A DNA stretch of 34,528 bases from Rhodobacteraceae bacterium UBA1943. GTDB taxonomy: Bacteria > Pseudomonadota > Alphaproteobacteria > Rhodobacterales > Rhodobacteraceae. This document shows, piece by piece, positions 1-7,226 of the stretch (position 1 is the first letter of the stretch; the number at the start of each line of letters is the position of its first letter). The stretch lies in the NCBI GenBank assembly GCA_002336845.1, contig DDEX01000039.1:1-34528 (forward strand), given 5' to 3'. Both the position numbers and the translations under genes were made by a program. The notes below the pieces were generated by a model. The model made no database searches. It had not been told where the DNA came from and saw nothing but the letters and a program-made list of their open reading frames with translations.

Positions 1-688
<688 letters not shown>

Positions 689-776
689 GCCTACCTCTTT
701 GTCCCCGGCAGGGGAGTGTTGCAGAGGAGTCTAGGACAAGCCCCGATCCTCCACAATGCAAAAACCATGTGACAGC

Positions 777-801
777 CCCGGCCCGGCAAGGCCGGGCCGG
801 G
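777..801 (-). terminator. Strong hairpin between clpP and clpX
   Basis: An 11-bp perfect GC-only stem (CCCGGCCCGGC with its complement, 777-787 and 791-801) and a 3-nt loop lie just after the clpP stop. On the minus strand only a modest T run (GGTTTTTG) follows, some distance later. It could be a leaky terminator or an RNA-stabilising 3' end that sets the ClpP to ClpX ratio. Confidence 0.55.
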
Positions 802-807
802 AATGCC

Positions 808-1437
808 TTATTTCGCCTCATCGGCCTTGCCGCGGTTTTCCAGAATCTCGTCGATCAGACCCCAGGCCTTGGCATCTTCGGCGGACATGAAGTTGTCACG
901 CTCCAGCGCCGCCTCGACCGTTTCATAGCTGTTGCCGGTGTGCTTGACGTAAATCTCGTTCAGGCGCCGCTTCAGCTTTTGCGTCTCTTGCGCGTGAATC
1001 ATGATGTCGGTCGCCTGGCCCTGATAGCCGCCCGACGGCTGGTGAACCATCACACGGCTGTTGGGCAGGCTGAACCGCATGCCCTTTTCGCCCGCCTGCA
1101 GCAGCAGCGAGCCCATCGAGGCCGCCTGCCCGATCACCAGCGTGGAAACCTTGGGCTTGATATACTGCATCGTATCGTAGATCGACAGGCCAGAGGTCAC
1201 AACGCCGCCGGGGCTGTTGATATACATGGAAATTTCCTTGGACGGGTTTTCCGCCTCAAGGAAAAGCAACTGGGCGCAGATCAGGCTGGACATGCCGTCA
1301 TGCACCGGGCCGGCAAGGAAGATGATCCGTTCCTTGAGCAGCCGCGAATAGATGTCATAGGCGCGTTCGCCCCGGCTGGTCTGTTCGACCACCATGGGGA
1401 CGAGCGTGTTCATATAGGTGTCGATCGGGTCGCGCAT
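808..1437 (-). CDS. clpP: ATP-dependent Clp protease proteolytic subunit ClpP
   Basis: Serine peptidase subunit that forms the double-heptamer proteolytic chamber of the ClpXP/ClpAP proteases. The 209-residue length is normal for the family. The catalytic triad is visible: Ser107 in GQAASMGS, His132 in VMVHQPSGG, and Asp181 in the RDNFMSA segment. The glycine-rich INSPGG strand (residues 73-78), which forms the oxyanion region, is also present. The start codon is preceded by CAGGACAAG, a usable ribosome binding site. It is the first gene of a clpP-clpX pair; the DUF808 gene upstream is on the same strand but 92 bp away, so clpP probably has its own promoter in that gap. Confidence 0.98.
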   Translation of the reverse strand: MRDPIDTYMNTLVPMVVEQTSRGERAYDIYSRLLKERIIFLAGPVHDGMSSLICAQLLFLEAENPSKEISMYINSPGGVVTSGLSIYDTMQYIKPKVSTLVIGQAASMGSLLLQAGEKGMRFSLPNSRVMVHQPSGGYQGQATDIMIHAQETQKLKRRLNEIYVKHTGNSYETVEAALERDNFMSAEDAKAWGLIDEILENRGKADEAK

Positions 1438-1489
1438 CTTGTCCTGCCTGTTGGTCTTGATGAAGGGTTAGCCGCAGATCATTGCCAGA

Positions 1490-1518
1490 GTCTTAGTTGC
1501 GCGCGCCGGGGGCTTCAA
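1490..1518 (-). promoter_or_regulatory. clpP: Candidate clpP promoter
   Basis: On the minus strand, CTTGAAG (TTGAAG at 1518-1513) is separated by 17 bp from TAAGAC (1495-1490), about 53 bp upstream of the clpP start. The CTTGAA box fits either a housekeeping -35 or the -35 of heat-shock sigma-32 promoters, which would suit a protease gene. It was found by eye only; no start site is known. Confidence 0.35.
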
Positions 1519-1529
1519 GGGCACCTGTC

Positions 1530-2501
1530 CTAATGGGCCGCCCGTTTGCCGGTGATCAGGGACCACAGCGGCCCGATAACCCGCGTCACCAGCGGGATCA
1601 GCCCCAGCCCCAACGCCAGCCCCAGAACGCCGTCACAAGCGGCCGTCACCGCCCAGGCCACAAGGCCCTGCGCCGCCGGGGCCGCATGGGCAACCGTTTC
1701 CGCCAGATGGTGGATCGCCTCATAGGGGGCAGGCCAAATGTGCGTCACCTCCAGCCCGTGGATGACGATACTGCCCCCCACCCACAGCATCGCCGCCGTG
1801 CCGACCACCGACAGGAACGCCATCAGCCGGGGCATCCCCAGCACCAGCCCCCGCCCCAGCGCCCGCATTGCCGCCGTCCGCGCCGTCGCAGCCAGATGCA
1901 GGCCCACATCGTCCATTTTGACGATCAACGCCACCGCGCCATAAACCGCCACCGTGATCAGCGTGCCGACGATGGCCAGCGTGATCGCATCCATCCAGAA
2001 CCCGCTGTCGGGAATAGCGGCCAGCGCGATGGTCATGATCTCGGCCGACAGGATGAAATCGGTCTTGATGGCACCCGCCACCTTTTCTTCTTCCAGCCGG
2101 GCGGGATCGCGGGTGTCGAAATCCTCGGCCACCTCGGTATCGGCATGAGGGGCCAAGGCGTGAAACAGCTTTTCAGCCCCCTCAAAGCACAGATAGGCCC
2201 CCCCCAGCATCAAAAGGGGCGTGATCACCCAAGGCGCGGCCCAGTCCAGCAGAAGCAGCGCAGGCAACAGCACGACCAGCTTGTTACGGATCGAGCCGAG
2301 CGCGATTTTCCAGATGATGGGCAGCTCTCGTTTTGCTTCGAATCCATGGACATATTTCGGCGTCACGGCGGCATCGTCGATCACCACCCCCGCCGCCTTG
2401 GCCCCTGCCTTGGCGGCAGCGCCCGCGATATCATCAACCGAAGCGGCCGCCACCTTGGCAATCGCCGCCACATCATCCAACAGCGCCAGAAGCCCGCTCA
2501 T
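1530..2501 (-). CDS. DUF808 (YedI-like) inner membrane protein
   Basis: A 323-residue integral membrane protein of the DUF808 family, whose E. coli member is YedI; its biochemical role is unknown. The N-terminus (MSGLLALLDDVAAIAKVAAA) is the family hallmark. The IDDAAVTPKYVHGF segment and several hydrophobic helices follow (for example around LVVLLPALLLLDWAAPWVI). I chose the ATG at 2501 rather than an in-frame upstream codon because the family begins at MSGLL and because AGGAAAGG precedes it. The opposite strand carries open frames over the same region, which I regard as GC-rich shadows. It lies upstream of clpP on the same strand and divergent from the first GAPDH gene. Confidence 0.9.
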   Translation of the reverse strand: MSGLLALLDDVAAIAKVAAASVDDIAGAAAKAGAKAAGVVIDDAAVTPKYVHGFEAKRELPIIWKIALGSIRNKLVVLLPALLLLDWAAPWVITPLLMLGGAYLCFEGAEKLFHALAPHADTEVAEDFDTRDPARLEEEKVAGAIKTDFILSAEIMTIALAAIPDSGFWMDAITLAIVGTLITVAVYGAVALIVKMDDVGLHLAATARTAAMRALGRGLVLGMPRLMAFLSVVGTAAMLWVGGSIVIHGLEVTHIWPAPYEAIHHLAETVAHAAPAAQGLVAWAVTAACDGVLGLALGLGLIPLVTRVIGPLWSLITGKRAAH

Positions 2502-2564
2502 GCCAAACCCTTTCCTGTCCCGGCCCGCAGAATAGGGAAAGCAACGGCGCAAGGAAAAGGCGCA

Positions 2565-2597
2565 TGTTAGCGCAAAACCCGAATGTTCGCGCTAACA
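2565..2597 (+). promoter_or_regulatory. CceR-type LacI-family operator pair upstream of the first GAPDH gene
   Basis: TGTTCGCGCTAACA (2584-2597) differs at one base from the palindrome TGTTAGCGCTAACA. A half site, TGTTAGCGC (2565-2573), lies 10 bp before it. Together they also form an inverted TGTTAGCGC/GCGCTAACA pair. From memory this is the motif of CceR, the LacI-family regulator of central carbon metabolism in Rhodobacterales. The location, 85-117 bp before the start codon, fits an operator. Confidence 0.6.
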
Positions 2598-2681
2598 CAT
2601 TGAAAAATATTTGTTTTTATTCTTTGCGGACGCAGCATCCTTCGCTATCTGCAAGAGGTGGATTCGATTGGAGCGCGCGTC

Positions 2682-3686
2682 ATGACCATTACCATCGGCA
2701 TCAACGGTTTCGGCCGCATCGGGCGCTGCACCTTGGCGCATATCGCAGAATCGAACCGCAACGACGTACAGGTCGTCGCGGTCAACGCAACCGGCCCGAT
2801 CGAGACCAACGCGCACCTCTTGAAATACGACTCGGTCCATGGCCGGTTCCCGGGCACCGTGAAGGTCAAGGACAACACCCTTGATCTGGGCCGCGGCCCG
2901 ATCCGGGTGATGTCCACCTACAACCCGGAAGAGCTGGACTGGGAAGGCGTGGACGTGGTGCTGGAATGCACCGGCAAGTTCAACGACCGTGACAAGGCCG
3001 CCGTTCACCTGACCCGGGGCGCCAAGCGCGTGCTGGTCTCGGCCCCCGCCAAGAATGCCGACAAGACGGTGGTTTACGGTGTGAACCACCGGACCCTTGG
3101 GCTGGAGCATCTGGTCATCTCGAACGGCTCTTGCACCACCAACTGCCTTGCCCCCTTGGCCAAGGTGCTGAACGACGCAATCGGCATCGAATCCGGCATC
3201 ATGACCACGATCCACAGCTATACCGGCGATCAGCCCACGCTGGACCGCCGCCACAAAGACCTTTATCGCGCCCGCGCCGCCGCCATGGCGATGATCCCCA
3301 CCTCCACCGGAGCCGCCAAGGCGATTGGCGAGGTGCTGCCGGAACTCAAGGGCAAGCTGGACGGCTCGGCCATCCGCGTGCCCACCCCCAACGTCTCGGC
3401 GGTGGACCTGACCTTTGTTGCAGGCAAGGATGTGACCGTGGCCGACGTGAACGAGATCGTGCGCGAGGCGGCGGCGGGCTATATGGGCATGGTCCTGTCT
3501 TATGACCCGGAGCCGAAGGTTTCCATCGACTTCAATCACACCACCCATTCCTCGATCTTTGCCCCCGACCAGACCAAGGTTGTGGGCAAGCGCACCGTGC
3601 GCGTGCTGGCCTGGTATGACAACGAATGGGGCTTTTCGTGCCGCATGGCGGATGTGGCCGGGGTGATGGGCCGCCTCTTGGCCTGA
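2682..3686 (+). CDS. gap: Glyceraldehyde-3-phosphate dehydrogenase, paralogue 1 (probable NADP preference)
   Basis: Type I GAPDH, 334 residues, catalysing the reversible oxidation and phosphorylation of glyceraldehyde 3-phosphate in the cytoplasm. The Rossmann motif INGFGRIGR is at residues 7-15. The catalytic Cys151 lies in SNGSCTTNC and His178 in HSYTGDQ. The position that is Asp in NAD-specific enzymes (VVAVND) is Ala36 here (VVAVNAT), and the residues equivalent to Leu187-Pro188 of the Bacillus enzyme are Arg189-Arg190. Both changes would favour the 2'-phosphate of NADP, so I infer a biosynthetic (gluconeogenic or Calvin-type) role. Family start and GGAG spacing favour the ATG at 2682 over an in-frame GTG at 2658. 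It is controlled by the palindromes upstream if these are real operators. Confidence 0.95.
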   Translation: MTITIGINGFGRIGRCTLAHIAESNRNDVQVVAVNATGPIETNAHLLKYDSVHGRFPGTVKVKDNTLDLGRGPIRVMSTYNPEELDWEGVDVVLECTGKFNDRDKAAVHLTRGAKRVLVSAPAKNADKTVVYGVNHRTLGLEHLVISNGSCTTNCLAPLAKVLNDAIGIESGIMTTIHSYTGDQPTLDRRHKDLYRARAAAMAMIPTSTGAAKAIGEVLPELKGKLDGSAIRVPTPNVSAVDLTFVAGKDVTVADVNEIVREAAAGYMGMVLSYDPEPKVSIDFNHTTHSSIFAPDQTKVVGKRTVRVLAWYDNEWGFSCRMADVAGVMGRLLA

Positions 3687-3703
3687 GGTCAGATGTACCA
3701 TGA

Positions 3704-3735
3704 CACCGGCGCGGATTGAGATAGCCCCGCCGGTG
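3704..3735 (+). terminator. Possible hairpin after the first GAPDH gene
   Basis: CACCGGCG (3704-3711) and CGCCGGTG (3728-3735) are perfect complements around a 16-nt loop, 18 nt after the stop. There is no T run, so this is at best a weak terminator or an mRNA-end structure. Confidence 0.3.
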
Positions 3736-3772
3736 GCCTAGGCAGATCGTATATTCCCATTGGAGATACACG

Positions 3773-4351
3773 ATGAAAGCCTTGCCCGCGCTTGCAGTTT
3801 CCGCGCTGTTTTCCGCTCTTCCAGCCACGTCACACGCCGCGACAGAGTTGATCGTCAACGGCGGGTTTGAGCAGGAAATGGCCGGCTGGTCGTGCACGAC
3901 CCATGATCTGTGTTACACCGACAATTGGTCGGCCCCGCATAACGGTGAGCTGCAACTTTATGCCTATGACAACACCGGTGTCGGCTTGTTGAGCCAAAGT
4001 TTCAGCACTGTCGTCGGCGCGGTCTATACCTTGTCTTTCTGGTACAAATGGTCCGAACCCGACACCGCCCCCAATCAGGCCTGGTGGTCGGCTGGCGATG
4101 TTCTGAACGGCACGATCAGCCGCGCGCCCGGTGAGTTCACGCAGCTTTTGGCAACCTTCGTCGCAACATCGGAGACCACGACGCTTGGTTTCAACTTCCG
4201 TACCGAGGGTGGAACGGGCGTGATCGCACTGGACGACATTTCGGTAACCGAAGGTAATCTGCCCTCGCCCGTGCCGCTGCCCGCCTCCGCCGCGCTGCTG
4301 GGCATGGGGCTGACTGGCCTTGCCGCCTTGCGCCGCCGCGCCCGGTCGTGA
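3773..4351 (+). CDS. VPLPA-CTERM sorted secreted protein with a carbohydrate-binding-like domain
   Basis: A 192-residue exported protein. Residues 1-22 form a Sec signal peptide ending near SHAA. The middle (about 23-160) begins ELIVNGGFEQEMAGW and ends VIALDDISVTEG, the usual outline of a jelly-roll carbohydrate-binding module of the DUF642/CBM type. The C-terminus carries the VPLPASAALLGMGL motif, a hydrophobic helix and a basic tail (RRRARS). This VPLPA-CTERM signal is recognised by exosortase-type transpeptidases in Rhodobacterales and usually goes with exopolysaccharide or surface display. No exosortase gene lies in the window. GGAG at 3762-3765, followed by ATACACG, precedes the ATG. 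It sits between the two GAPDH genes without an obvious metabolic link. Confidence 0.85.
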   Translation: MKALPALAVSALFSALPATSHAATELIVNGGFEQEMAGWSCTTHDLCYTDNWSAPHNGELQLYAYDNTGVGLLSQSFSTVVGAVYTLSFWYKWSEPDTAPNQAWWSAGDVLNGTISRAPGEFTQLLATFVATSETTTLGFNFRTEGGTGVIALDDISVTEGNLPSPVPLPASAALLGMGLTGLAALRRRARS

Positions 4352-4405
4352 TCTAGTGGCCCGGCCTCCGGCGGTAATTAGACCGGCGGAGTTCGGGTTT
4401 CCTGC

Positions 4406-4549
4406 ATGTCGCTTCGGGTCGATCTTATCCTTCTGGCCGCGTTCATCGTTCTGATCGCGGCGGATACCATTCTGAACCACGGGTCAGCATCGCTGTTCCT
4501 TCTGCGCAAACTTGCCGATTTCGTGGAATATCTGTCCTTCTGGCGCTGA
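4406..4549 (+). CDS. 47-residue single-pass membrane microprotein
   Basis: A short frame beginning MSLRVDLILLAAFIVLIAAD and ending EYLSFWR before TGA. The first 20 residues form one hydrophobic helix. An acidic/polar segment follows (DTILNHGSASL), then a second amphipathic stretch (FLLRKLADFVEYLSFWR) ending in aromatic-basic residues. It ends 95 bp before the second GAPDH gene on the same strand. I recall similar tiny proteins with a conserved LARKF..EYLAFWR-like end next to gap in other Rhodobacterales, but cannot verify it here. The ribosome binding site is weak (GGAG 14 nt upstream). The function is unknown. Confidence 0.6.
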   Translation: MSLRVDLILLAAFIVLIAADTILNHGSASLFLLRKLADFVEYLSFWR

Positions 4550-4589
4550 TCTGTGCAAACTGACGTTGATCGTCACGCCATTTTCGTGA

Positions 4590-4603
4590 TGTTAGCGCTA
4601 GCA
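4590..4603 (+). promoter_or_regulatory. CceR-type operator upstream of the second GAPDH gene
   Basis: TGTTAGCGCTAGCA matches the palindrome TGTTAGCGCTAACA at 13 of 14 positions and lies 41 bp before the start codon of the second GAPDH gene. It is the same motif as upstream of the first GAPDH gene, so one LacI-family regulator probably controls both. Confidence 0.65.
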
Positions 4604-4644
4604 ATCAGCCCACGCGAGTCGCGTATGGGCATCAGGAGGGTCCA

Positions 4645-5649
4645 ATGGCAGTCAAGGTGGCAATCAACGGATTTGGCCGGATCGGTCGCAATGTCCTGCG
4701 CGGCATCATCGAGTCGGGCCGCACCGATATTGAGGTGGTCGCAGTCAACGATCTGGGTCCGGTTGAAACCAACGCGCATCTGTTGCGCTTCGATTCGGTT
4801 CATGGCCGCTTTCCGGCGACCGTCACCACCGGGCCGGACTGGATCGACGTTGGCCGCGGGCCGATGCGGGTGACGGCGCTGCGCAATCCTGCCGAGCTGC
4901 CGTGGTCGGATGTCGATATCGTGATGGAATGCACCGGCATCTTCACCTCGAAAGAAAAATGCCTGCCGCATCTGGAAAACGGCTCGAAGCGGGTGCTGAT
5001 CTCGGCCCCCGGCGACGGCGCCGACAAGACCATTGTTTACGGTGTGAACCACGGCACGCTGACCAGGGACGATCTGGTCGTGTCGAACGCCTCCTGCACC
5101 ACCAACTGCCTGTCACCGGTGGCCAAGGTGCTGAACGATGTCATCGGCATCGAAAAGGGCATGATGACCACGATCCATAGCTATACCGGCGACCAGCCGA
5201 CGCTGGACACCATGCACAAGGATCTCTACCGCGCCCGCGCGGCTGCGTTGTCGATGATCCCCACCTCGACCGGAGCGGCCAAGGCCGTGGGCCTGGTGCT
5301 GCCGGAGCTGAAGGGCAAGCTGGATGGTTTCGCCATCCGCGTGCCCACCCCGAACGTGTCGGTGGTGGACCTGAAGTTCTTTGCCAAGCGCGCCACCAGC
5401 GTTGAGGAAATCAACGCGGCGATCAAGGCCGCGGCGACCTCTGGCCCCTTGAAGGGCATTTTGGGCTATACCGAGTTCAAGAATGTCTCCTCCGACTTCA
5501 ACCACGACCCGCATTCCTCGGTGTTCCACATGGACCAGACCAAGGTGATGGACGGCACCTTCTGTTCGATCCTGTCGTGGTATGACAATGAATGGGGCTT
5601 CTCGAACCGCATGGCCGATACCGCCGTGGCGATGGGCAAACTGATCTGA
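4645..5649 (+). CDS. gap: Glyceraldehyde-3-phosphate dehydrogenase, paralogue 2 (NAD type)
   Basis: Second type I GAPDH, also 334 residues and clearly paralogous to the gene about 1 kb upstream. INGFGRIGR is at residues 7-15, catalytic Cys151 in SNASCTTNC and His178 in HSYTGDQ. It retains the NAD-specifying Asp36 (VVAVNDLG), and the second cofactor loop reads Thr189-Met190 instead of Arg-Arg, so I infer the glycolytic NAD enzyme. A near-ideal AGGAGGG lies 5 nt before the ATG, suggesting strong translation. It is followed by a strong intrinsic terminator and preceded by a CceR-type operator. The closely spaced, separately controlled pair suggests division of labour between glycolytic and gluconeogenic flow. 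Confidence 0.97.
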   Translation: MAVKVAINGFGRIGRNVLRGIIESGRTDIEVVAVNDLGPVETNAHLLRFDSVHGRFPATVTTGPDWIDVGRGPMRVTALRNPAELPWSDVDIVMECTGIFTSKEKCLPHLENGSKRVLISAPGDGADKTIVYGVNHGTLTRDDLVVSNASCTTNCLSPVAKVLNDVIGIEKGMMTTIHSYTGDQPTLDTMHKDLYRARAAALSMIPTSTGAAKAVGLVLPELKGKLDGFAIRVPTPNVSVVDLKFFAKRATSVEEINAAIKAAATSGPLKGILGYTEFKNVSSDFNHDPHSSVFHMDQTKVMDGTFCSILSWYDNEWGFSNRMADTAVAMGKLI

Positions 5650-5671
5650 CAGCTTGTGCATCGGAACAATT

Positions 5672-5704
5672 ACGGACGCCTTCGGGCGTCCGTTTCTATT
5701 TTTG
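5672..5704 (+). terminator. Intrinsic terminator of the second GAPDH gene
   Basis: ACGGACGCC-TTCG-GGCGTCCGT forms a 9-bp stem with a UUCG tetraloop (5672-5693), followed by TTCTATTTTT. A textbook rho-independent terminator 22 nt after the stop codon. Confidence 0.92.
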
Positions 5705-5750
5705 CAACACATATGCATAAAATGCATAACGGAAAGACCACATCGGCGAT

Positions 5751-5764
5751 TGTTAGCGCAACCA
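5751..5764 (+). promoter_or_regulatory. Weak CceR-type site upstream of the DUF1127 gene
   Basis: TGTTAGCGCAACCA keeps the complete left half TGTTAGCGC of the palindrome found before both GAPDH genes; the right half is degenerate. It lies 79 bp before the microprotein start. An AT-rich palindrome (TATGCAT-AAA-ATGCATA, 5712-5728) lies just upstream. Confidence 0.4.
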
Positions 5765-5842
5765 TAAATCCCATATTCTGCATGTGCGAAAAAGGTGAGG
5801 GCCAATACGGGACCTCCGGTCGCAGAAGAAAAGGATAAACCG

Positions 5843-6004
5843 ATGAAATCGTTTGTTGCCCAGATCCGTGAAGAAGCTGTGAAGCGCGCCCTGTATCGCC
5901 GCACCCGCGACGAGATCGCCTCGATGAGCCGCGCCGAAGCTCTGGACCTTGGCATTTTCCCCGAGGATGCCGCCAAGATCGCGCATCAGGCCGTTTACGG
6001 CTGA
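5843..6004 (+). CDS. DUF1127-like microprotein (53 residues)
   Basis: A small basic protein starting MKSFVAQIREEAVKRALYRR. The segment RRTRDEIASMSRAEALDLGI resembles the DUF1127 motif (RT..EI..LSDREL.DLGI), and the end KIAHQAVYG is typical of Rhodobacterales members. DUF1127 proteins in this group include small RNA-binding proteins of Rhodobacter such as CcaF1, so a post-transcriptional role is possible but is not shown here. The ATG at 5843 is preceded by AAAAGGATAAACCG, a good ribosome binding site, whereas an upstream in-frame start has none. It has its own terminator. The partial CceR-type site upstream hints at control linked to the GAPDH genes. Confidence 0.8.
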   Translation: MKSFVAQIREEAVKRALYRRTRDEIASMSRAEALDLGIFPEDAAKIAHQAVYG

Positions 6005-6029
6005 TCTCAGCCAGACAGGCATAACGTCA

Positions 6030-6056
6030 GGGGGCCAACCGGCCCCCTTTTGCTTT
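6030..6056 (+). terminator. Intrinsic terminator of the DUF1127 gene
   Basis: GGGGGCC-AACC-GGCCCCC (6030-6047) is a 7-bp GC stem followed by TTTTGCTTT. It abuts the stop codon of the convergent gamma-carbonic-anhydrase gene and may serve both strands. Confidence 0.9.
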
Positions 6057-6576
6057 AGCCCACAGTTTTCGCGCCGCGCCGGAACCGCGCCGCGTTTTCC
6101 TGATAATGCTCGGCCGATTGCAACAGCCGCGCTTTCGCCGCCGCGTCCAGTTCCCGCACCACCTTGCCTGGGCTGCCCATCACCAGCGAACCGGGTGGGA
6201 TGTCTTTCTTCTCGGTGACCAGCGCGCAGGCCCCCACCAGGCTGCCAGCCCCGATCACCGCCCCGTTCAACACCGTGGCCCCCATGCCGATCAGGCTGCC
6301 ACCCTCAATGGTACATCCGTGCAGCATGGCCTTGTGCCCGATTGTGCAGTTTGCGCCGATGGTCAGCGGAAAGCCCATGTCGGTGTGCAACACGCTGTTT
6401 TCCTGAACATTCGTGCCCTCGCCGACGATGATCGGCTCATTGTCCCCACGCAGCACCGCGCCATACCAGATGTTCGCGCGCGGGCCGACATGGACACGAC
6501 CGATCAACACGGCGGTTGGTGCCACCCAGGCGGAGGGGTCGATTTCGGGGGTGATGCCGTCCAGTTCAATGATCAT
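6055..6576 (-). CDS. Gamma carbonic anhydrase family protein (left-handed beta helix)
   Basis: A 173-residue hexapeptide-repeat protein of the YrdA/PaaY/gamma-carbonic-anhydrase family. Repeats run from about residue 15 to 130 (for example TAVLIGRVHVG, IGANCTIG, IGMGATVLNGAVIGAG). The three zinc-ligand histidines are present as His64 (SVLHTD), His81 (IGHKAML) and His86 (LHGCTI). Such proteins are trimeric, and many are real or vestigial carbonic anhydrases or metal-dependent hydrolases; the actual substrate cannot be fixed from sequence. The ATG overlaps the gmk stop in an ATGA arrangement, so it is translationally coupled as third gene of a yicC-gmk operon. Confidence 0.9.
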   Translation of the reverse strand: MIIELDGITPEIDPSAWVAPTAVLIGRVHVGPRANIWYGAVLRGDNEPIIVGEGTNVQENSVLHTDMGFPLTIGANCTIGHKAMLHGCTIEGGSLIGMGATVLNGAVIGAGSLVGACALVTEKKDIPPGSLVMGSPGKVVRELDAAAKARLLQSAEHYQENAARFRRGAKTVG

Positions 6577-7226
6577 CTCGCCTCAAACTCCCGGTTCAGG
6601 CCGCGCACGAAATCTGCCAAGGCGGGCTGGCGGTCGCGGCGCAGGCGCTCTGCTTCAAGAATGGTCGTCAACTGGTTGAACGCACTGTCAATATCGCGAT
6701 TGACGATCACATAGTCATATTCGGCCCAATGGCTGATTTCCGACTGTGACTTGGCCATTCGGCCCGCGATCACCTCTTCACTGTCCTGCGCCCGGCCCCG
6801 CAGGCGGGATTCCAGTTCGGCGATCGAGGGCGGCAGCACGAAGATCGACACCACATCGCGCCCAAGGGCCGAATTGCGGATCTGCTGGCCACCCTGCCAG
6901 TCGATGTCGAACAGCGTGTCGCGCCCTTCCTTCATCGCCTGCTCTACTGGGCCGCGCGGGCTGCCATAGAAGTTGCCGAACACCTCGGCATGTTCCAGCA
7001 TGTCGCCGGATTGCACCATGCTTTCAAAGGCTTCTCGGGTCTTGAAATAATACTCGCGCCCGTCTTCCTCGCCCGGTCTGGGCGCTCGGGTGGTGGCGGA
7101 AACCGAAAAGCGCAAGGTGGTATCCCAGGCCATCAGCCGCCGCGCCAACGTCGATTTCCCCGCCCCCGAAGGCGAGGAGAGAATAAGCAAAAGCCCGCGG
7201 CGCGGTTGCGATTGGGTCATGGTCAT
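6573..7226 (-). CDS. gmk: Guanylate kinase
   Basis: Phosphorylates GMP to GDP with ATP, an essential step of purine nucleotide supply, in the cytoplasm. It is 217 residues long, normal for the family. The P-loop SSPSGAGKST is at residues 17-26. GMP-binding signatures follow (SVSATTRAPRPGE, then DGREYYF, HAEVFGNFYG and DIDWQGG). The ATG at 7226 overlaps the yicC stop; a second ATG two codons later (7220) has GTGGA at better spacing and could be the real start. The end overlaps the next gene by ATGA. The yicC-gmk pairing is widespread in bacteria. Confidence 0.97.
   Translation of the reverse strand: MTMTQSQPRRGLLLILSSPSGAGKSTLARRLMAWDTTLRFSVSATTRAPRPGEEDGREYYFKTREAFESMVQSGDMLEHAEVFGNFYGSPRGPVEQAMKEGRDTLFDIDWQGGQQIRNSALGRDVVSIFVLPPSIAELESRLRGRAQDSEEVIAGRMAKSQSEISHWAEYDYVIVNRDIDSAFNQLTTILEAERLRRDRQPALADFVRGLNREFEAR

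Noticed and set aside
769..1533. 254-codon plus-strand frame over clpP
   Set aside because: The opposite strand encodes ClpP with a complete catalytic triad; this frame is a shadow.
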